Shown: piece after piece, positions 8,618 through 16,611 of the stretch
How the letters are laid out: each line of letters begins with the position of its first letter
Position numbering within the stretch: the stretch's first letter is position 1
Source: Propionibacteriaceae bacterium
GTDB taxonomy: Bacteria; Actinomycetota; Actinomycetes; Propionibacteriales; Propionibacteriaceae
DNA length: 54,726 nucleotides
NCBI GenBank assembly: GCA_027492675.1
Contig: JAPUEI010000077.1
Span: forward strand, 1 to 54,726
Direction: 5' to 3'
The notes under the pieces: generated by a model
Told to the model about the DNA's origin: nothing
Database searches by the model: none
What the model saw: only the letters and a program-made list of their open reading frames with translations
Program-made: the position numbers and the translations under genes

Positions 8618-9562
8618 TCAGTCCTCCCTGGTTGCACGGGCGAGATACGTGATGATGAAGGCGATCGCGAGCAGGAAGATCACGACGGCCAGCGCGGATC
8701 CGTACCCGAGGTTCACGAGCGTGAACCCGACTTGGTACATGTACGTGCTCAGCAGCTGGGTGGTGTTGTACGGACCCCCGCGGGTCATCGCCCAGACGAT
8801 GTCGAAGGTGCGCAGCGAGTCGATCACGGTCACCGCGAAGATCACGGTGTTCACGTTCCGCAGCTGTGGCATGACGATGTAGCGGAACCGCTGCCATGCG
8901 TTGGCGCCGTCGACCGCCGCCGCCTCCTCGAGCGCCGGGTCGCAGCCCTTCAGCCCAGCCAGGTACAGCACCATGATGTAGCCGGCCTGCCGCCAGATCG
9001 CGGCGACCAGGATCGCGCCCAGCGCCGTGTTCGGGTCGGCGAGCCACTGGTGCTCCCCAGTATTGATGCCGATGGCCGCCAGCATGATGTTGACCGGGCC
9101 GTCCGGCTGGTACATCACCCGCCAGAACAGGCCCGTCACCGCCAGCGAGAACACCATGGGCAGGTAGATGGCGCTCCGGTAGATCCCGACTCCGCGGCGC
9201 GGCTTGTTCAGGGCCAGCGCGAGGCCGAGGCCTGCCACGACGGACAGGCCCCCGAACCCGACGACCCAGAACACGTTGTTGCGCAGCGCCGTCGCGAAGA
9301 TCGGATCGCTCAACATGTCGGTGTAGTTGCGCAGCCCCACCGGCTGGGCCGCGCCTACACCGTTCCACTTGGTGAACGACAGCTGGAAGCTGTTGAACGC
9401 CGGCCAGAAGACCCACGCCGCCTCGACGACGAACGGGATGAGCAGCAGCAGCCACACGACGGGCGACACCCGTCGGGAGAGCCGTCTGCGTCGGCCCCCC
9501 GAGGGCCTGTCGGCCGGCCCTCGGGTGGCACCGCGATCGGCGGTGAGGTCAGTGACGCTCAT
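8618..9562 (-). CDS. Carbohydrate ABC permease, MalF-like
   Basis: This 314-aa permease has a positively charged N-terminal tail, six hydrophobic segments and the EAA loop EEAAAVDGANAWQRFRYIVM at residues ~220-240. It pairs with the downstream MalG-like subunit. The start lies 5 nt after the stop of the solute-binding protein gene, so translation is probably coupled. CUT1 systems transport oligosaccharides and glycosides; the neighbouring alpha-galactosidase and GH-A hydrolase suggest an oligosaccharide or glycoside substrate here. Confidence 0.92.
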   Translation of the reverse strand: MSVTDLTADRGATRGPADRPSGGRRRRLSRRVSPVVWLLLLIPFVVEAAWVFWPAFNSFQLSFTKWNGVGAAQPVGLRNYTDMLSDPIFATALRNNVFWVVGFGGLSVVAGLGLALALNKPRRGVGIYRSAIYLPMVFSLAVTGLFWRVMYQPDGPVNIMLAAIGINTGEHQWLADPNTALGAILVAAIWRQAGYIMVLYLAGLKGCDPALEEAAAVDGANAWQRFRYIVMPQLRNVNTVIFAVTVIDSLRTFDIVWAMTRGGPYNTTQLLSTYMYQVGFTLVNLGYGSALAVVIFLLAIAFIITYLARATRED

Positions 9563-9567
9563 CCGAC

Positions 9568-10872
9568 TCAGCTACCCCATACCTTCTGCGCCGCCGCCTG
9601 CCAGTCCTTGAGGATCGTCGCGACGTCGCCCGGGTGGTCGAGGAACTTGGTGAGCGCGGCGTCGGCGGTCGCCTGGAGGGCGTCGGAGGAGTCACGGTTG
9701 AAGAACTGCGTGATCTCCTTGGTGTCCTGAAGCAGCTTCATGCCCTTCTGGACCAGCGGCGAGAAGCCCGAGCTGTTGACGTCCGGCGAGGTCGGCAGGT
9801 TCGACGAACCCGACGCCTCGATGTACGCCTGCTGCTCCTTGGCGCTCGCCAGGTAGCCCAGAAGGTCCTTCACCGCGCCCACGTTCTTGGTCGAGGCGCT
9901 CGCGAAGTACCCGTCCGTCGGGGCCTCCTCCGCCGAGGGGACGCTGGGGTTGATCGGCGGCACCGAGAAGAAGTCGACGTCATCGACGTCAGCCGCGGGG
10001 AACGCCGTGGTGACGAAGGCACCGATGAGGTACATGGCGGCCTTCTTGTTGACCAGAGGCGTGGCCGCCTCCTGCCAGGTGTACGAACGGCCCTTGGGGT
10101 CGAAGTACGGGATCAAGGTGGCGTACGTGTCCATCACCTTGCGCACCTCGGCGCTGTCGAACGAGTGCTTGCCCGCGAGCAGCTCGCGGTGGAAGGCGGC
10201 GCCGTTGATCCGCAGATCGAGGTAGTCGAACCAGCCCGAGGCCATCCAGGCCGTGGACCCGGTGCCGTTGGTGAGCGGCGAGATGCCCTTGCCCTTCAGC
10301 GTCTCGCACAGCGCCATGAACTCGTCCCAGGTCGTCGGGGCCTTCACGCCCCACTCGGCGAAGGCGGACTTCCGGTAGAAGACGCTCCACCAGTAGTAGT
10401 TGGTGGGTACGAAGATCTGCTTGCCGCTGGAATCGCTCGACAGGCTCTTCAGGGCGGGAGAGAACTTCGCGCACGCCCCGTCGCCGCTCCACATGTCCGA
10501 GAGGTCGAGCAGCAGGCCCTTGCTCGCATAGTCGCGGGCGACGGATCCGGCGTACCAGGTCAGGACGTCGGGCGGGTTCGCGCTCGTGAGGTACGTGGAC
10601 AGCTGCGCGCGGAACTGCTCGATGGCGACCGTGTTGAGCGTCGTCGGGTACTTCGTGTAGCCCTTCACGACCTGCTCGAGTGCAGCCTTGGGCTTCGGGT
10701 CGGACAGCGACGACTGGAGCGTCAACGAGACGTTGGCGTTCGACCCGCCTGTGGCCGGGGTGTTGCCTGAGCCCAGGCAGCCGCTGAGCAAGGCCGAGCC
10801 GCCGACGACCGCGCCCGCGGCGAACAGGCCACGACGGGTGAGGTTGACGCGGGAGGGAGTCGGAATGGACAT
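9568..10872 (-). CDS. Extracellular sugar-binding lipoprotein of the ABC importer
   Basis: The 434-aa solute-binding protein has an N-terminal lipoprotein signal with a twin-arginine-like LTRRGLFAAG and lipobox LLSGC (Cys at about residue 32). This fits a lipid-anchored receptor on the outer face of the membrane. Family-1 binding-protein features include VNKKAAMYLIGAFV (residues ~265-280) and the closing C-terminal helices. AGGAGA stands 6 nt before ATG 10872. It is the receptor for the two permeases downstream. The ligand is not determinable, but the operon points to a plant-type oligosaccharide or glycoside. Confidence 0.92.
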   Translation of the reverse strand: MSIPTPSRVNLTRRGLFAAGAVVGGSALLSGCLGSGNTPATGGSNANVSLTLQSSLSDPKPKAALEQVVKGYTKYPTTLNTVAIEQFRAQLSTYLTSANPPDVLTWYAGSVARDYASKGLLLDLSDMWSGDGACAKFSPALKSLSSDSSGKQIFVPTNYYWWSVFYRKSAFAEWGVKAPTTWDEFMALCETLKGKGISPLTNGTGSTAWMASGWFDYLDLRINGAAFHRELLAGKHSFDSAEVRKVMDTYATLIPYFDPKGRSYTWQEAATPLVNKKAAMYLIGAFVTTAFPAADVDDVDFFSVPPINPSVPSAEEAPTDGYFASASTKNVGAVKDLLGYLASAKEQQAYIEASGSSNLPTSPDVNSSGFSPLVQKGMKLLQDTKEITQFFNRDSSDALQATADAALTKFLDHPGDVATILKDWQAAAQKVWGS

Positions 10873-10900
10873 GAGTTCTCCTTTGAACGGGTGTGCTGGG

Positions 10901-12193
10901 TCAGGCGGTACGGATCAAAGACCTTCGAGCGAAGGCCGCGTTGCACTGCTGCTGCAGGGCGACATCGGCCCACATGGCGTGTTGCGGAGCTGCGTTCGAG
11001 CAGACGATGGTTCCCCAGGCGTCCACGCGGACGGACTCGTCAATGGCGCGCCGACAGAACTCGGCGCCGATCGGCCCTTCTTCGAAGCGGCCGTCGCGGG
11101 GCGTGTAGCCCACCCACCCTTCGCCGAAGACGATCGGCACTCCGTGGGCCAGTCCCCAGTCGCGGGCGGCGTCGAGCCAGAGCGCCAACCGGTCGTACAT
11201 CGCCTGCTCCCATGCGGGGAAGCGGCGGTAGAGCCAGCGATCGATCGCCTCGGCGTCACCGTTGTCGTGCACGTAGATCTCGGGGGCCGAGATGATGGTC
11301 GCCCGACGCCGCCAGTCGGCATCCGGCCCCCACGACTCGATCGGCGGAGCGCCCGGCAGGAGGATGTCGGCGGCCTTCGCCTGGTCGAACTCAGCCACCG
11401 GTCCCCGAAGCCCGTACTCCGCGATGAAGGCGTCGAGCACCCCATAGACGTACGGGTGGGTGACGAGCACGTCGATGGTCTCGGGAATCCCGCGCATCCC
11501 GCCCACGGGCACGTGGGCGTAGTTGACCGTCACGGGGACCGACGGCTGCCTGGCATGGAAGGCGTCCACCGCCCGCTCCAGTCGCGGCCGCAACGCCACC
11601 ACCTTGTCGTCCATGGTCCCGGCCGGCAGCCCCTCGGTGAGGTGGCCCGCCTGGACCTCGTTGTGGACCTCGACGAAGGCGATCCGGTCAGCGAGGTCGT
11701 GCGCGGCGACGAAGTCCACGAGCTCCGCGAGCGCGACCGCTTGCGACTCGGCGCGGTCCTCGGGATCGATGGCGAGCAGGCGGTCGCACCAGTCGGAGGT
11801 CTCGGCGAAGGACGAGCTCTGCTGGTACTCCCAGCTGGAGACGATGATGAAGCAGTCGTGGCGGCGGGCGGCCTCGAACAGGGCCAGGAGGTGGCCGCGG
11901 CCGTCGATCACCGTGGGCGCGCCGACGTCGTACCAGCGCACGCGCTGTCCGTACGCGCCACCGAGCGGGCCGAGGCGCAGGGCCGACGTGTCGAGCCCGC
12001 TGCCGAACAGCAGGTACGGCATGGCGCAGATCCGCACGGTGTTGTAGCCGCGCTCGACGGCCTCGGCGAACGCACGGTCCAGGTCCTCGAAGGGCTCGCC
12101 CGGACCGGTGCGGACGTACCACGAGAAGTCCCACAGCGTGATGGTCAGGCGGTCAGGTAGATGGCTGGGAATCGGTACGGGCTGGTAGCTCAT
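10901..12193 (-). CDS. Glycoside hydrolase, clan GH-A (cellulase/GH5-like TIM barrel)
   Basis: The 430-aa protein looks like an (alpha/beta)8 glycosidase. The family-typical Asn-Glu pair at residues 178-179 (FVEVHNEVQ, end of strand 4) would supply the acid/base Glu179. Glu358 in VIFGEGW (strand 7) would be the nucleophile. YNTVRICAMPYL and WDFSWYV are typical early barrel segments. There is no signal peptide, so it acts in the cytoplasm on imported glycosides. It overlaps the upstream DUF5107 gene by ATGA (12190-12193). The exact GH family and substrate are not assignable by eye. Confidence 0.82.
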   Translation of the reverse strand: MSYQPVPIPSHLPDRLTITLWDFSWYVRTGPGEPFEDLDRAFAEAVERGYNTVRICAMPYLLFGSGLDTSALRLGPLGGAYGQRVRWYDVGAPTVIDGRGHLLALFEAARRHDCFIIVSSWEYQQSSSFAETSDWCDRLLAIDPEDRAESQAVALAELVDFVAAHDLADRIAFVEVHNEVQAGHLTEGLPAGTMDDKVVALRPRLERAVDAFHARQPSVPVTVNYAHVPVGGMRGIPETIDVLVTHPYVYGVLDAFIAEYGLRGPVAEFDQAKAADILLPGAPPIESWGPDADWRRRATIISAPEIYVHDNGDAEAIDRWLYRRFPAWEQAMYDRLALWLDAARDWGLAHGVPIVFGEGWVGYTPRDGRFEEGPIGAEFCRRAIDESVRVDAWGTIVCSNAAPQHAMWADVALQQQCNAAFARRSLIRTA

Positions 12194-15100
12194 GAGTCAC
12201 TCCTCGGTGATGTCAGCCGGCGCGTGAGGTCCAGGGCCAGCGCGTGGCCCGGGTCGGTCGAGAGCACGGTGTCGAGATGGTTGGTCGCGGCGATCAGGTC
12301 CCCGTCGAGGGCCGCGAGCTGGGCGGACAGGATGCAGATCTCCTTGTCACGCCGACGTTGTGGGTCGTCGTGGAAGAGCAGCAGACTCGGCAGGCTGGTG
12401 GCGAAGTAGTCGATCGTCGCCGGCGTGGCGGCGAGGTCGGCGACGAACGCCCTGAGGCCGGCGGTGAGCTGCGCGTCGAGGTCGTCGAGACCGAGCCGTC
12501 GCGCGGCGAGGACCGAGAAGTACGTGTTCTCCGAGTACGCCTGTGGGCTCATCGAGGCGAAGTCGCCGGTGGCTTGGGCCGAGGCCTGCCAGGCCTGTAC
12601 GGCGAGGGCGTGCTCCCCTCCTGAGGCCTGCGCATCCCCGAGTACGAGCAGCAGCTGGGCCGGGTTGGCGAGCGGATGACGCCGCTCACCCAGTGACTCC
12701 GGGCTGTCGATCGCCGCCGTGATGAGGTCGACGGCCGAAGCGTCGCCTCGCTCCAACGCCTCCTCCGCGAGGGCCAGGTGCGCGCGCTCCCAGGCCCCCA
12801 GCGCCTCGCCCTCACCGCCCTCCCACGGCTGGAACCGCCGCTCGGAGAGCAGGCGCAGAGCCTCTGCCGCGCGGCCTGTGCTGAGGAGGAGGTGCGCGTA
12901 GGAGATCGTGAGGTCGTCGCGACGGACGACCTGGTCGACGGCAGCATCCAGAAGCGCGACCCGCTGGTCGACGGGCGTCCCGACGCGCTCTAGCAGCTGG
13001 TCCCGCTCGAAGACGAGTCGCGCATCGCACGGTGCTTCGGCCAGCGCCCGCTCGTACATCGCCACCGCCGCGTCGCTGTCCTGACAGACGTTGTAGGAGG
13101 CGACACCGAGGTTGCGCCAGACCACGGGGTCGCTCGGGTCGAGCGCCACCGCCGTCCGCCAGTGCGAGATGGCATCGTCGGCGCGGCCGTGCGCATACAG
13201 CCAATGGCCGATCAGCGCCGCGGCCGTCGCGTCGTGCGGGTCGCGCGCCAGCGCCGCCTCCAGCACCGCCACGTCCTCAAGCCTGGACGCGAAGTTCCAC
13301 GTACGGTCGGCGCTGCGGGCGTCGGATCGAGCCTGCGCCGCGCTCTCGGGGTCGCCCAGCCGGTCGAGGCAGGCGGCCAGGTGATAGCCGGCGATCACTC
13401 CGCACGCCGTCTGGCCGAGGGGCCGCGTCCGGTCGGCGTCGATCGCCCAGCCGTACAGCTCGACCGCGGCCGCGTACTCACCGATGTTCTCCGCCTCGAC
13501 GCCGAGGTCGACGAGCGTCTCGGCCTCCCTCAGGCTGGGCGTCAACGACCCCGCCAGGTATCGAGCCCATGCGTCCAGCGGGTCCATCGCAAGCGTCTCC
13601 GCCAGGAGTCGCTCAGCCTCCACGGACCGGCCCAGCCGCCGCAGCACCACGACGGCGAGGTCGCGGGCCCTGAGCTGGTCAGGACGAGAGGTGAGTGCCG
13701 CCTCGAGCCGCAGCCACGCCTTCTCGTCACGCCCGAGACGGGCATCGATCGCGGCCAGCTGCAGCGACCCGGCCGCGAACCAGCTCTCGAGCCAGGTCGC
13801 CTTGCCGAACGCCTCGTACGCCTCGTCATCGCGCCCCTGCCGCACGAGCGACAGCCCCAGGAGGTAGTGCGCGTCGCCGGTCTCCGGGTTCGGGTTCAAC
13901 GCGGTGAGCCTCGCGATCGCGGCCCGGCAATGGGCCTCGGCCGAGGCGAACAGAGCTTCGCCGTAGCGTCGCGCGGCGAGCGCGGTGTGCGTCGCGGCGT
14001 GGCCGGGGTCGCGCGCCAACGCCTCCTCCCAGTACGGCTCGGGAGACCGGGTCGCGTGCCTGTACTGCTCGAGGTGACGGCCCACGAGGTACAGCTCCTC
14101 CACGGTGGCGACCCGAGCGGGCGGGAGCGGCTCCTGGGCCGGCTCGAGCGCCGCGGACACCGGTGCCGTGGACGGCGCGACCCAGTCGAGCAGCATCTCG
14201 TCGTCGCGGTGGATCCGGACACCCAGGTGGCGGGCGTTCGGGACCTCCAGGACGGGGCGCTCGTCGGGCGACAGGCGCACCGCCTGGGACGCCAGGACGA
14301 CCTCCCCGTCGCGCACCGTCACGCGGACCTCGCCGAGATCCTCGGTCGCGTCGAGACGCAGCGTCGTCACCGTGCCCACCTCCACGCCGAGCGCGACCTG
14401 AAGGGTGGCGTCGACGGCCGGGCCGGTCCCGGCGAGCGGGTACCAGTGCTGGCTGAAGACCTTGGTCTCGCCCGGAGCGAGGTGAGAGAAGTCGGGCTGG
14501 TTGTCGGTGTACACGCCGGCCATGAGCTCGATGTAGGCCGCGCCGTCGTCGGCCAGGTTGCGGTTCCACGTGCGGCCGAAGGGCTCGTCACCCCAGGTCC
14601 ACTGCTTCTTGCCGACGGCGTACGTGTGGTCGGCCCAGTGGACGAATCCCGACCCCGAGCGGTGGTCGTACCCGCCGAAGAAGTCGCCGCGAGACCCGAC
14701 GCACATGTACGAGGTGGGTACGGGGATGTTGCGCGGCCAGTCGAGCCGGTCCCCCGGCACCCGGCGCGTGCTGTCCGGGTGGGTGTCGTGATCCCGGCGT
14801 GCCGGGTAGTCGATGCCGTAGTACGGGCGATCGGCCTCGGGGAACGCCGTCACCGCCCGCTTGGCGTGGTCGGCGACCATCGTCGCGTCGGCGGGGAAGA
14901 ACGACTGGTAGTCGGCGTGCACCTCGGCCGCCACGTTGGCCCACCACAGGAAGGTCTGAGGCTCGTTCGTGCGGTTGTGCAGCCGGACCTGGAGCTCGAT
15001 CACAGTGGACCCGGCCCGCAGCCGTACGCCGTGCATGCCCTTCATCCGGGCGAACGGGTCGTGGTCGGAGCACCAGACAGTTCCGGTCGTCTCGTCGATC

Positions 15101-15549
15101 TCCCACGCCACCGGCAGGAAGGTGGCGGGACGGTGATGCTGCGGCCAGTTGAACTCCACCCCTCCCGCCAACCAGGGGCCGGCGAGACCGACCAGCGCCG
15201 GCTTGATCTCGGGGTTGGCGAAGAACAGCGAGCAGCCGGTCCGCTTGTCGAGGGCCAGGTGGATCCGGCCGCCGAGCTCCGGCAGGACGAGAAGGCGAAG
15301 GTAGTCGTTCTCCAGATGGAGGCCGACCCACTCGTGGTCCTCGCGCTGCTCGCTGATGCGGTCGATGAAGGGCAGCGGGAACACCTTGCCGCTCGAGCCC
15401 TGATAGACCCGCTGGTCGAGGTACGCGGGGTAGCGGTCGGGGGTCTCCGGCAGGTAGGTGGGCAACGTGACGGGCGCCGACCAGACGGCCACAGCCGCCT
15501 CACGGAGGTGCTCCGGTCGGTCCGGAAGCAGGGCATCAACGTTGATCAC
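12190..15549 (-). CDS. DUF5107 and TPR-repeat protein of a glycoside operon
   Basis: This is a large (1119-aa) soluble protein. Residues ~1-420 match the DUF5107 type: a beta-rich, galactose-mutarotase-like segment with LRLLVLPELGGRIHLALD, GVEFNWPQHHRPATFLPV and YGGYDHR-like motifs. The rest is many tetratricopeptide-like helix pairs (ALARDPGHAATHTALAARRY and similar). Such proteins recur in actinobacterial glycoside operons, but their reaction is not established. The open frame reaches 15642; I choose GTG 15549. It stands exactly 7 nt after TAGCAT (leaderless), and the same promoter-plus-GTG arrangement recurs at 18770. It is the first gene of the operon running down to 6877, and coupled to the next gene by ATGA. 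Confidence 0.8.
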   Translation of the reverse strand: MINVDALLPDRPEHLREAAVAVWSAPVTLPTYLPETPDRYPAYLDQRVYQGSSGKVFPLPFIDRISEQREDHEWVGLHLENDYLRLLVLPELGGRIHLALDKRTGCSLFFANPEIKPALVGLAGPWLAGGVEFNWPQHHRPATFLPVAWEIDETTGTVWCSDHDPFARMKGMHGVRLRAGSTVIELQVRLHNRTNEPQTFLWWANVAAEVHADYQSFFPADATMVADHAKRAVTAFPEADRPYYGIDYPARRDHDTHPDSTRRVPGDRLDWPRNIPVPTSYMCVGSRGDFFGGYDHRSGSGFVHWADHTYAVGKKQWTWGDEPFGRTWNRNLADDGAAYIELMAGVYTDNQPDFSHLAPGETKVFSQHWYPLAGTGPAVDATLQVALGVEVGTVTTLRLDATEDLGEVRVTVRDGEVVLASQAVRLSPDERPVLEVPNARHLGVRIHRDDEMLLDWVAPSTAPVSAALEPAQEPLPPARVATVEELYLVGRHLEQYRHATRSPEPYWEEALARDPGHAATHTALAARRYGEALFASAEAHCRAAIARLTALNPNPETGDAHYLLGLSLVRQGRDDEAYEAFGKATWLESWFAAGSLQLAAIDARLGRDEKAWLRLEAALTSRPDQLRARDLAVVVLRRLGRSVEAERLLAETLAMDPLDAWARYLAGSLTPSLREAETLVDLGVEAENIGEYAAAVELYGWAIDADRTRPLGQTACGVIAGYHLAACLDRLGDPESAAQARSDARSADRTWNFASRLEDVAVLEAALARDPHDATAAALIGHWLYAHGRADDAISHWRTAVALDPSDPVVWRNLGVASYNVCQDSDAAVAMYERALAEAPCDARLVFERDQLLERVGTPVDQRVALLDAAVDQVVRRDDLTISYAHLLLSTGRAAEALRLLSERRFQPWEGGEGEALGAWERAHLALAEEALERGDASAVDLITAAIDSPESLGERRHPLANPAQLLLVLGDAQASGGEHALAVQAWQASAQATGDFASMSPQAYSENTYFSVLAARRLGLDDLDAQLTAGLRAFVADLAATPATIDYFATSLPSLLLFHDDPQRRRDKEICILSAQLAALDGDLIAATNHLDTVLSTDPGHALALDLTRRLTSPRSDS

Positions 15550-15553
15550 GTGG

Positions 15554-15622
15554 TCGATGCTAGGTAGCCGACGGGTTCGTGAGGAATGCACGAAACAACG
15601 CTCGACCTGGATGATTCTCTGA
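15554..15622 (-). promoter_or_regulatory. AraC-controlled leaderless promoter of the glycoside operon
   Basis: Read on the minus strand, the -10 is TAGCAT (15562-15557), followed after 7 nt by the GTG start of the DUF5107 gene. Upstream blocks TCGTGCATT (15593-15585), TCCAGGT (15611-15605) and TCAGAGAAT (15622-15614) recur in the same order and spacing (within 1 nt) in front of the alpha-galactosidase leader at 18775-18842. Conservation at two promoters beside an araC gene marks them as probable activator sites. The araC gene itself begins at 15635 in the opposite direction. Confidence 0.7.
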
Positions 15623-15634
15623 TGTGATGCAGAG

Positions 15635-16522
15635 GTGAGCATCTACTTGCGAGATGGGTTCCCCGGTCAGCGACTGCACGTGCTCCCGCAGCCGCTCGTC
15701 CGCCAAGCACTTCACCGGCCTCCGACGTCGCGCCTCCTGGTGACCGACGCCGGCTACTTCCCGCACGCGTCCCGCCACGGCCGCGTGCGGAAGTCGGGGT
15801 CCGCGCAGACCATCGTCATCGTGTGCACCGAGGGTGCCGGCTGGTGCGACCTGGACGGTAAGCCGTACGACATCAGGGCGGGCGAGGTGCTGGTGATCCC
15901 GGCGCGGATGCCCCATCGGTACTACGCCGACGCCCGACGCCCCTGGTCCATCTGGTGGCTCCACGTCACCGGCGATGACGTCGCCGACCTGTTGACCGCC
16001 ACGGGGATCACCCCGACGACGCCCACGATGTCCCTGTCCGACCCCGTGGCCGTCACGCAGCTGATCGAGCTCATCTGCGACGCCCTGGCCGTGGACGAGA
16101 CCGCCGCCAGCCTGATCGCGGCGGCGGGCGCGGCCTGGCACCTCCTGGCGCTCCTGGCCGGCCAGGGCCGCCACGAGGGCAGGGGGTCGCCCATCGCCCT
16201 GGTTCAGGCCCATCTCCGCCTGCACCTGGCAGCGCCGGTGAGCGTCCCCGAGCTGGCGGCGATGGCCGGGTTCAGCCCATCGCACTTCTCCGCACGGTTC
16301 CGCGCCGTGACGGGCTTCTCCGTGGTCGAGTACGTCAAGCGACTACGGATGGCCCGGGCCAGGCAGCTCCTGATCACGACAGAGCTCAGCGTCTCGGAGG
16401 TCGCGAGCGATGTCGGCTACGACGACCCGTTCTACTTCTCGCGCCAGTTCAGCGCCGTGACAGGGCTCAGCCCGCGGCTCTACCGGCAGCGCTCGCTCGA
16501 GGAGACATTCCCGCTGGACTGA
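15635..16522 (+). CDS. AraC-family transcriptional activator of the glycoside genes
   Basis: The 295-aa protein has an N-terminal cupin-type sensor (residues ~20-120, including the IRAGEVLVIPARMPHRYYAD turn) and a C-terminal double helix-turn-helix. The first HTH is at ~205-225 (VPELAAMAGFSPSHFSARFR) and the second at ~253-285 (VSEVASDVGYDDPFYFSRQF). It sits between the two sugar-gene promoters and is divergent from the ABC operon with only 85 bp between the starts. It most likely activates both promoters when the imported sugar binds the cupin. The start is GTG 15635, without a convincing Shine-Dalgarno. Confidence 0.9.
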   Translation: MSIYLRDGFPGQRLHVLPQPLVRQALHRPPTSRLLVTDAGYFPHASRHGRVRKSGSAQTIVIVCTEGAGWCDLDGKPYDIRAGEVLVIPARMPHRYYADARRPWSIWWLHVTGDDVADLLTATGITPTTPTMSLSDPVAVTQLIELICDALAVDETAASLIAAAGAAWHLLALLAGQGRHEGRGSPIALVQAHLRLHLAAPVSVPELAAMAGFSPSHFSARFRAVTGFSVVEYVKRLRMARARQLLITTELSVSEVASDVGYDDPFYFSRQFSAVTGLSPRLYRQRSLEETFPLD

Positions 16523-16524
16523 CG

Positions 16525-16604
16525 GCTCCAGGAGGGTCACCGACCACGTACCGGGATCCTCGGTGGGCCGGTCGGGGTGGTCCGCCTCGACCGCCCTCCA
16601 GGAG
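16525..16604. terminator. Long-loop inverted repeat between convergent araC and alpha-galactosidase genes
   Basis: CTCCAGGAGGG (16525-16535) and CCCTCCAGGAG (16594-16604) are complementary over 11 bp with one central mismatch and face each other across 58 nt. It fills the gap between two convergent genes and could act as a bidirectional terminator. There is no T tract, and the loop is long. Confidence 0.25.
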
Positions 16605-16611
16605 TCGCGCA

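Noticed and set aside
13162..15567. An 801-codon open frame on the plus strand opposite the DUF5107-TPR gene
   Set aside because: It is the antisense shadow of a high-GC gene: Arg/Val/Gly-rich, no domain, no start signal. The minus-strand frame has clear TPR repeats and a leaderless promoter.
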